DNA from: CAZNRY01 sp964575675 | GTDB taxonomy: Bacteria > Eisenbacteria > RBG-16-71-46 > CAIMUX01 > VGJL01 | Reading direction: 5' to 3' | Assembly: GCA_964575675.1 (NCBI GenBank) | Contig: CAZNRY010000119.1 | Coordinates: 1 to 12,997, forward strand | Length of the DNA: 12,997 bases | Translations under genes and position numbers: made by a program | In this document: piece after piece, positions 6,018 to 12,997 of the stretch | Numbering within the stretch: the stretch's first letter is position 1 | Layout: every line of letters starts with the position of its first letter | Notes under the pieces: generated by a model | The model's input: the letters and a program-made list of their open reading frames with translations, nothing else | Database searches by the model: none | Told to the model about the DNA's origin: nothing

Positions 6018-9000
6018 GTGTTTCCTCGCAAGCGGAAGCCGCTCCTAACCCTGGCCTTGCTGGCGCTCTGCGTCGGCTTGGTCTCGCCCCTGCATGGCCA
6101 GGAGGAGCCCTACGAGGGCCTCTGGGAGATCACCCCGCAGGGGAACATCGACGGCGACCTGTTCCTCTACCGGATGGTTCTCCGATACCAAGCTCGATCC
6201 GGCCTGCGGGCAGCCGGGCTGCTTCCCGACCAATTCCGCGTCCCGGAGGACTCGCTCGCGATGCGGTCCGACCGCCTCGAGGAGTTCATCATCCTCCAGG
6301 ACAGCCTTGGGCTCGGTTGGCTGCCCCCAACCTGGGCGAAGGTCAAGTCGGCCCGTGACCTGACCAAGCGCGAGGTGTCGGTTCAGATCGACTCCTCCTA
6401 CGTCGACGAGAGCCTGTCCTTCAACGGCACGCCGGTCCATCCCCCCGTGCGCCGTCCTCTGGCCCTCTACCTCGATGCGATGACGCGTCGCACCTTCCGC
6501 ACGCTTTGGGCGACCCAGGCGGTGGCTGGGCTTCAGACGATGCAGGCCCAGCAGGGGCGCAAGGGACTCATGCCCGAACTTGCCCTTCCCTTCGAGGTGC
6601 CGAAGGCCGTGCGAAGCGTCGTCGGCGCGGGGAAGCCGACGCTGACCGTGCGGGGCAGCGAGCGGATCTCCTTCAGCGGGACCAGCCGGTGGTTCCCAGA
6701 CCGTCCGGTGACGGAGTTTCAGAGACAGCAGTCGAAGTTCCCCCAGCTCGACATGAAGCAGGAACTGAACCTCCAGCTCACGGGCAACATCGGCGACAAG
6801 GTCTCGGTCGACGTGGATCAGTCGAGCGAGGCGGCGACCCCTCTGTCGAATCGCATCAAGATCCACTACAAGGGGTACGAGGACGAGATCCTTCAGCGGG
6901 TCGACCTGGGGAATACGAGCCTCTCCCTTCCCGGCACGCAGTATGTCTCCTATGGCGGGCGCCAGGAGGGACTCTTCGGAATCAACGCTCAGGCGCTGCT
7001 CGGGAGCGTCGAGGTGACCGGAATCCTGAGCAAGCAGGAGGGGAAGAACGATACCCGCTCCGTCTCGAGCGGCTCCGAGGTGCGGACCTTCACGATCAAC
7101 GACTGGGAGTACAAGAAGGGCAAGTTCTTCTTCCTGATCGATCCCGACGGGTCGCGGCTGCCGGAAGGGGATCAGGTCACGGACATCCAGGTTTGGATCG
7201 ACGACCGAAACGGCAACAACAACAGCGAACAGCTCACGGTGTCGGGGTACGCAACGCTCTCAGGGAGCACACACCCGGACAGCCTGGCGCCGAATAAGCG
7301 CGCGACGGGCGACTTCAACCAGCTCCGGCCGAACGAGGATTTCTCCGTCCAGCTCGACGTCTATCCCGGCTACCCCGTTCTGATTCTCGACGACTCTCAG
7401 ACCCTCGACGGACGGATGACCAAGGCGATGGGTGTCATCTTCCGCACGACGAGCGGTCTCGTGGTCGGTGGGTCCCGGGGTGGAGACCCAGATTCACTGG
7501 TCCTGCGTCTGATCCGTCCCGCGGCGGAGATGGGGGGGACGAATCCCGTCAACCTGGCCGCGGGAATCTTCGCCGAGACCCGGCGCCTCGAGCTACGCAA
7601 CGTCTATGATCTCGGGAGCAATCTCTCCGCCGACGGACTCAGCGTCCGCATCCGAAGGAAACTGACCCAGGGGGGGATCACGAACCCCGACCGGATCGGG
7701 GTGAATACGTTCCTCCAGCTCACCGGCCTCGATCTCTACACCGACGCGGGAGAAAATCAGACCCTCGGGGCGGACGGGAGAATCGACCGCGGGCGGATCA
7801 ACTACGAGTCGGGTTACGTGATGTTCTGCGACCTGCAGCCGTTCGCGCCGCTCACCTCCGACGCCGTTCGCTGCCCCGACGGACGGCCGGACCGCTTGTC
7901 GGGCTCCTATCTTGCCCCCCGTCTCTATACGCGCAACGACTGGTCGNNNNNNNNNNCTGTCCAAGTACATGTTCGAGGTAACCGCCCGGACGGCGATCTC
8001 GAAGATCGCCTTGAACGCCTTCAACATCATCCAGGGGTCGGAGGTCGTGACCGCGGGCGGACGGCCACTCACCCGCGACCGCGACTACTCGATCGACTAC
8101 GACACGGGCGAGATCGAGATTCTCGATGCCGCCGATGTGAGGGACACCGATGAAATCAAGGTGAGCTACAGCTATCTGCCCTTCGGCGGGGGAGGGCAGA
8201 AGACCCTGATCGGTGGGGCGCTGCGTTACAAGCCGCAGACGGCCAAGCTCGATTTCTCCACGACCTGGATCTATGAGAGCAAGGGGGCGCCGGGGGTCGA
8301 AGGGCGGCGGCCGCGCCTCGGCCAGGAACCGACGCGGACCGTGGTCGGCGAGCTGGCCGGCTCCTACAAGAGCGAGTCCTGGCTCTTGACGAACCTGGTT
8401 GACGCCATTCCCGGCGTTCGCACGACCGCCAAGAGCAACGTCTCCGTCGACACGGGGGTTGGTCTCTCGTTCCCGAATCCGAACACGCGGGACAAGCTCT
8501 ACGTTGATGACTTCGAGGGGGCCAAAGACGTCTTCTCGATCTCGATGAATCGTCTGAGCTGGAAGCCGTCCGGCATTCCATCGGGGGCGGTAGGGGATTT
8601 CATGACCCAGAACCCCGAGCGGCGCGGGGAGTGCTGGTTCTACACGACGCGGGCGGCGGTTAAGGAGGGAGATCTTCAACCGACCCGAGAGAGCGGGGGA
8701 GGCCTCGCCGACCAGGAGAAGGACAACAACCGCCAGGTTCTCGAGATGCACTTCTTCCCGGTCGGGAGCTCGGAAGTGGAGAAGAGGGAATCGTGGTTCT
8801 CCCTCGTCCAACCCCTTTCGCAGCGCGGAACCGACCTGTCCCGCGCCCAGTTCCTCGATCTCTGGATCAATGATTTCCGCTCGGCGAGCGACACGACCCT
8901 CGTCCAGGGGCGCGAGGGGAAGCTCCACATCGAGATCGGCGTCGTATCGGAAGACGCGGTCTGGCAGCGGGTCGAGCCGGGTTCGGGCGGCGAGATCGAG

Positions 9001-12000
9001 GATGCCTTCCCGGCGCCGAACCGCCAACTCGATACCGAAGACAAGATCAATCAGGACGGTCAACTCGACGATCCGGGCGGCGGCACGGGCGAGGACAGGG
9101 GAATCGACTTCTTGACCGATCCCGAGGAAGGAAGCGGGACCGATCCCGCTTACGACAACTGGGATTTTCAGGAGAAAGAGGACGAGAACAACCGCGACCT
9201 GATCCAGAACCCGAATCGACCCGACCCCGACCGGCCGCTGCTCTCCGATGCGCGGTTCGGCAAGTTCGCGAAGATCAACGGCACGCAGGGAAACGGCCGG
9301 CTCGACTCTGAAGACTTGAACGGCAATGCGAACCTCGATCAGTCCGCGGCCTACTTCAGTTTCGCGGTCGATCTGAAGGACGAGAGCCTCGTCGAGTTCG
9401 AGTCGTCCCAGGCGCTCGACCAGGATCCGAAGTACGCTCCGTACGCCCGAGGGTGGCGGCGGATCCGGATACCCCTGACGGCGCAGTTCTACGAGCGGGT
9501 CGGCACCCCGGGGTGGGACCAGGTCCGCCATCTCCGACTCTGGTTCGACGGCTTCAGCCAGGAAACAGTTCTCCAAGTCGGCGGCGTCGAGGTCACGGGC
9601 AATCGTTGGCTGAAGGGCGTGATCCGCGACGCCCAGGGCGTGGAGGTGCCCGAGACCGAGCTCCAGGCGCGGGGAGAGGATTTCTTCCCCGCCGTCCTGA
9701 ACAACAAGGATAACTCCACGTCGGAGTACACTCCTCCCTTCAAGCCAAGGGAGCAGCAGAACGTGGAAGAGCGGGAGCAGACGCTGACGCTCGAGCTCCG
9801 CAACTTCCCTCCGGGACACCGCGCATCCGCGTACAGGACCTTCTCGCAGGCGCAGGATTTCGTGAGCCTCTACCGGACGATCGAGTTCTACCTGAACCGC
9901 CGCGTCCGGGAGGGGCCGCCGGATCCGAACCTCGAGTTCTACGTCCGCTTCGCCCGGAACACCTCCTCCGAGGAGGACAACTACTATGAGTATCGTGTGC
10001 CGGTGCCGCACGACTGGGTCTTGCAGCCGGTCGACATCGGCGAGCTATCGAGGCTACAGCTCGTTCCCGCGGATCCGGGGGGCGGCGCGACGATTCAGCG
10101 GTTGGAGAGCGGCGCCGTGATCACCCGCAAGGGGAGCCCGAGCTTCACGGCGATCCAGCGAATCAGCTTCGGCATCGTGAACGTTGGGACGACGACGGTT
10201 GTCAATGGCAGCGTCTGGGTCGACGAGCTCAGGCTGACCTCGGTGAAGAGGGACACGGGGATCGCCAACCGCGTGGCGGTCGGCCTGGGTCTGGCTGATC
10301 TCGGCTCGGCTAACCTCAGCTATCAGAGGGTCGATGCCAATTTCCTGCGAATCGGCAGCGAGCGCGGCGAGGGGACCACGAAGACCAACCTCAACCTGAG
10401 CACCAGGGTCAATGCCGACAAGTTCTTGGAACGCTGGGGCATGCGCCTGCCGGTCACGGCGACGATCGGGCGGGGCAAACAGGTTCCCAAGTTCCGGACG
10501 AACAGCGATCTCGTGCTCGACAAACCCCGGCCGAGCGACATCACCGAAACCGCCAACGACGACCTGTCATTCAGCTACTCGAGGAACCGCTCCGCTAACC
10601 CGTGGCTGAAGTACACGGTCGACGCCATGAGCGTCTCCGGACGCACCTCGAAGACCGCGACCACCACTCCCGACCTGCGCGACACGACCCTCAGTTCGAC
10701 GGGTTCCCTGCAGTATTCCCTGCCTCTCCAGGGGGGGCCGCCGATCAGGATCTATCGAGAGACGAAGCTCAGGGTTCTCCCGACCAGCTTCTCGATGAGC
10801 CTCTCCGGGGGGCGCCAGACGAACATCGAGTTCCGCCGCCGGAACGCCGACTTGACGCAGGAGGTCTTCGAGGAGAGCCGGAGGTTGCGGACGAAGACCG
10901 CGTCGATGTCTTGGACGACCGGAGCCCGCCCGATCGACCAGGTGAGCTATACCTTCGATCAGACGCGGGACCTACTTCTCGCGACGGCTCCCGTCAAGCT
11001 CCTCGGGGTGAATGTCGGCACCGAGACGTCCAGGCGCCACCAGCTCGCGGCCAGCCAGCAGTTCCCCCTCTTCAAGAAAGCGATCGTCCCCAAGGTCTCT
11101 TGGTCGGGCAACTCCGACAACCGATTCAACAGGATCCAGGCGAGCGGCGGCTCGACGCAGCGGAGCAACAGCTACGACAACGGCAGCTCCTGGACGGTGT
11201 CCGGGACGCTGCCGATCGATCCGATCCTGCGCAAGCTGACCGCGATCCGGATCGGGGGCAGGGGGGGATCTCCGCCCGCCCAGCCGGCGGATTCGTCCGG
11301 CGCTCCAGCGCCCGAGCGTCCGGCCACGCGGGTGGTGACCCGGGGAGGAGGGGGGCACTGGCTCGTGATCGCACCGATCTCGGCCTCGCACAGCTTCACC
11401 CGATCGAAGAAGCTGGACCGTTTCGGGGGCGAGCCGTCCATACCTTTCCAGCTCGGGCTTTCGCCGAATCCTGGTACATCCGTCCACGGGACGAGCGGGT
11501 ACTCTGAGGGAAGCGGCAAGCGGCGCGACCTGAACCTCTCGACCGACGTCACGTTCTTCTCCGACGTGAAGATCCGGACGACCTATCTGAACTCCTACAA
11601 CAAGAGCACGCTGAACCGCGCCAGCTCGACGACGAAGATCCGGAAGTTCCCGGACTTCGACGTCAACTGGGGGAAGATCCACCGCCGGGTCGGTCTGGAC
11701 CGCTTCACAAAGGACCTCCGTGCGAGCACGAGGTACACGCGGGAAACGCGGGAGTCGGGCACCAGCACGAACCCCCTCGATCGGCGCGAGACGACGATCA
11801 CGATGCGTCCGTTCCTGAACCTCGATGCGACACTGAACAACGGGATCTCCGCCAAACTCACCTCCGCCTACACGTCGTCGAATACGTCCCAGTTCGGCCT
11901 GTTGAAGAACGTCTCGCTCGCCACGACCCGCCAGGTGGGCATCTCCCTGCGGAAGAGCTTGAACCTGACGCGGATGGTTCTCAACCCGCTCACGAAGAAG

Positions 12001-12261
12001 AGGACGAAAGTGTCTTCCAAGCTCGACGTCTCGCTCGCGATCGATCTCTCGGACAGCAAGCGCGAGAGCGGGCCGGCGGGGAAGCCCGTTCTCCTGGAGG
12101 ATCGGGCGAAGTTCTCGCTGTCCACAACCGCCGGATATAGCTTCACGAGCAGCATCAGCGGGAATGCGGGCATCTCGGTCGGGCAAGACACAGACCGCAA
12201 GAATCAGACGAATACCGCCCGTTTCGTGAGCGTCACCGTCTCGGCGGCGTTCAACTTCTAA
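6018..12261 (+). CDS. sprA: SprA/Sov family T9SS outer-membrane translocon (contains assembly gap)
   Basis: SprA is the giant beta-barrel channel through which T9SS cargo crosses the outer membrane. Here 643 residues precede a 10-N gap and 1434 follow, close to the usual size of about 2,300. The GTG start is followed by a signal peptide (RKRK, then a Leu/Ala core) with a likely cut before Gln28 (PLHG then QEEP). Family landmarks in order are: the LDMKQELNLQLTGNIGDK module (about residues 250-270) with the paired EILQRVDLGN stretch; NIIQGSEVVTAGG with DYSIDYDTGEIEIL just after the gap; RDKLYVDDFEGAKD (near 8490); an Asp/Asn-rich segment (9031-9354); VNADKFLERWGMRLP (near 10410); and a strand-rich C-terminus ending in aromatic AAFNF, as in outer-membrane barrels. 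The frames before and after the Ns differ by one, which a wrongly sized gap explains. No Shine-Dalgarno precedes the start. It probably shares a transcript with the cyclase-like gene downstream. Confidence 0.9.
7947..7956. other. Assembly gap (10 N) inside sprA
   Basis: Ten Ns follow the complete codons for NDWS and precede CTG TCC AAG TAC in the downstream frame. Both edges fall on codon boundaries, so a true gap that is a multiple of three restores one open frame. Ten is not a multiple of three, so the N count is a placeholder. By analogy with SprA relatives, few residues seem to be missing. Confidence 0.95.
9031..9354 (+). other. Asp/Asn-rich, calcium-loop-like segment of SprA
   Basis: Within sprA this stretch encodes two DxxNxDGxLD-like loops (LDTEDKINQDGQLDD and NGRLDSEDLNGNANLD), separated by a very acidic region rich in Asp, Glu, Asn and Pro. 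Comparable acidic segments with such loops occur in SprA proteins at this position. Binding of calcium is an inference from the loop spacing. Confidence 0.5.
11254..11364 (+). other. Gly/Pro/Ala-rich linker inside the SprA C-terminal region
   Basis: Between the strand-rich segment ending LTAIRIGG and the segment starting HWLVIAPISAS, the protein runs through GRGGSPPAQPADSSG, then APAPERPATR and a GGGGH patch. It stays in frame and is low in complexity. It is best read as a flexible loop of the barrel or plug contact. Confidence 0.55.
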
Positions 12262-12266
12262 GCCTG

Positions 12267-12997
12267 ATGATGGCAAGCCCCAGGTCGTTCGCCCTCGCCA
12301 TCGCCCTCGCCGTTCTGGCGGGAGGGCCCGCGCGCAGCGCCGCATCCGGCCCCGTCCCCGAGTTTCCGAGCGAGCTCGCCTTCCGTTTCCTCACGACGCA
12401 GTGTTCCTTCGGCCCCCGCGTGCCCGGAACGGCCGGGCACGATCGCTGCCTCGCCTACATCCAGCGGACTCTTCGAGAGGCGGGCGGGACCGTAACGCTC
12501 CAGCGATTCCGTGCGAAGACCGACGGATCGCCCGACTCGGTGACCCTGACGAACGTCCTGGCGCGATTCGGACCTCCCGGAAACGGCGTGCTCCTCGGAG
12601 CCCACTGGGACTCGCGCCCATGGGCCGATCAGGACCCGACCCCCGCGAATCGCAACAAGCCGATCCTAGGCGCCAACGACGGCGCGAGCGGGGTTGCCGT
12701 GCTTCTCGCTCTGGCGACCGTGATGCGGCAATCGCCCCCGCCGATCCCCGTCCAGATCGTCCTCTTCGACGGCGAGGACCAGGCGAGGGAGGGCAACGAG
12801 GCCGGATATCTCCTGGGGTCGCGGGAGTTTGTCCGCCGGCTGGCCGCGCCCGCGCCGCTGGCTTTGGTCCTGATCGATCTTGTCGGGGGGCGCGACCTGC
12901 ACGTCTGCCGGGAGGGGTATCCGGAGCAGATGGCCGGGTGGCCCAACGAAATTCTATTCGAACGAGCAAATGCGTTGGGACTTGCGGGGTTCGACAA
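12267..12997 (+). CDS. M28-family zinc enzyme, glutaminyl-peptide cyclotransferase-like (3' truncated)
   Basis: The frame opens at ATG-ATG (12267 or 12270), five bases after the sprA stop, and stays open to the window end, giving 243 residues. A signal peptide covers about residues 1-26 (Ala/Leu core, ARSAA). The mature part has the M28 layout: GAHWDSR (His113, Asp115), GANDGASG (Asp138), LFDGEDQ (Glu170-Asp171) and LVLIDLVG (Asp204). Together with YLLGSREF these follow the order HYDSK / D / FFDGEE / YGSR / LLDLIG of animal-type glutaminyl cyclase. The catalytic acids and two zinc ligands are in place; the last His ligand lies beyond the window. Such enzymes turn N-terminal Gln into pyroglutamate, here probably in the periplasm. 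Asp171 stands where the human enzyme has Glu202. A plain M28 aminopeptidase is the main alternative. The close spacing implies co-transcription with sprA. Confidence 0.85.
   Translation, partial: MMASPRSFALAIALAVLAGGPARSAASGPVPEFPSELAFRFLTTQCSFGPRVPGTAGHDRCLAYIQRTLREAGGTVTLQRFRAKTDGSPDSVTLTNVLARFGPPGNGVLLGAHWDSRPWADQDPTPANRNKPILGANDGASGVAVLLALATVMRQSPPPIPVQIVLFDGEDQAREGNEAGYLLGSREFVRRLAAPAPLALVLIDLVGGRDLHVCREGYPEQMAGWPNEILFERANALGLAGFD

Noticed and set aside
6007..6048. A 13-codon ATG mini-frame overlapping the sprA start
   Set aside because: It has no ribosome site, no regulatory amino-acid run and no signal-like sequence. A leader peptide cannot be supported from this alone.
7957..8153. 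Continuation of the upstream sprA frame past the Ns as an alternative C-terminus
   Set aside because: The residues are Arg/Asp/His-rich nonsense, while the other frame there carries clear SprA motifs (NIIQGSEVVTAGG).
7852..10011. A 719-codon open frame on the minus strand opposite sprA
   Set aside because: It crosses the N gap, has no recognisable domain and mirrors the codon bias of sprA, whose conserved motifs fix the real strand. Long antisense frames are expected in DNA this rich in GC.
10972..12345. A 457-codon minus-strand open frame spanning the sprA end and the next gene's start
   Set aside because: It is Arg/Gly/Pro-rich with no family features and lies opposite two well-supported genes.
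1..12997. CRISPR array, insertion sequence, prophage or defence system
   Set aside because: I found no short direct repeats with spacers, no transposase or integrase motifs, and no terminal inverted repeats. All space is accounted for by envelope, secretion and metabolic genes.

Overview
This 13 kb window is high-GC DNA from a Gram-negative, LPS-bearing bacterium that has a type IX secretion system (T9SS). Three things point to the Fibrobacteres-Chlorobi-Bacteroidetes (FCB) superphylum: a SprA-type giant outer-membrane translocon, a secreted protein with a T9SS/FlgD-like C-terminal sorting domain, and an LptF/LptG permease pair. The high GC, the GTG and TTG starts and the clear GGAGG ribosome sites on several genes fit a lineage such as candidate phylum Eisenbacteria better than a typical low-GC Bacteroidota. 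That placement is inference.

Layout. (1) 1-649 (+): 3' part of a biotin carboxylase gene (accC). (2) 650-730: a short convergent gap with one compact hairpin and no T-tract. (3) 731-5876 (-): a three-gene, translationally coupled operon, transcribed lptF -> lptG -> secreted repeat protein. Both junctions are 4-base GTGA overlaps. The last gene encodes about 14 tandem 46-residue propeller-like repeats, a probable Fn3-like domain and a T9SS type A sorting domain. (4) 5877-6017: the only AT-richer stretch, a divergent control region with overlapping inverted repeats. (5) 6018-12261 (+): sprA, interrupted by a 10-N assembly gap at 7947-7956. The frames on either side differ by one only because the N-run has an arbitrary length. 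(6) 12267-12997 (+): an M28-family zinc enzyme resembling animal-type glutaminyl-peptide cyclotransferase, 5 bases behind sprA and cut by the window end.

How the genes fit together. The window centres on the outer membrane and the cell surface. LptFG extracts LPS from the inner membrane, SprA is the T9SS outer-membrane channel, and the repeat protein looks like T9SS cargo. The enzyme behind sprA could cyclise N-terminal glutamine on exported proteins. SprA's own predicted mature N-terminus begins with Gln, as in the 'Q-rule' described for Bacteroidetes. I see no CRISPR array, tRNA, rRNA, insertion sequence or phage gene.
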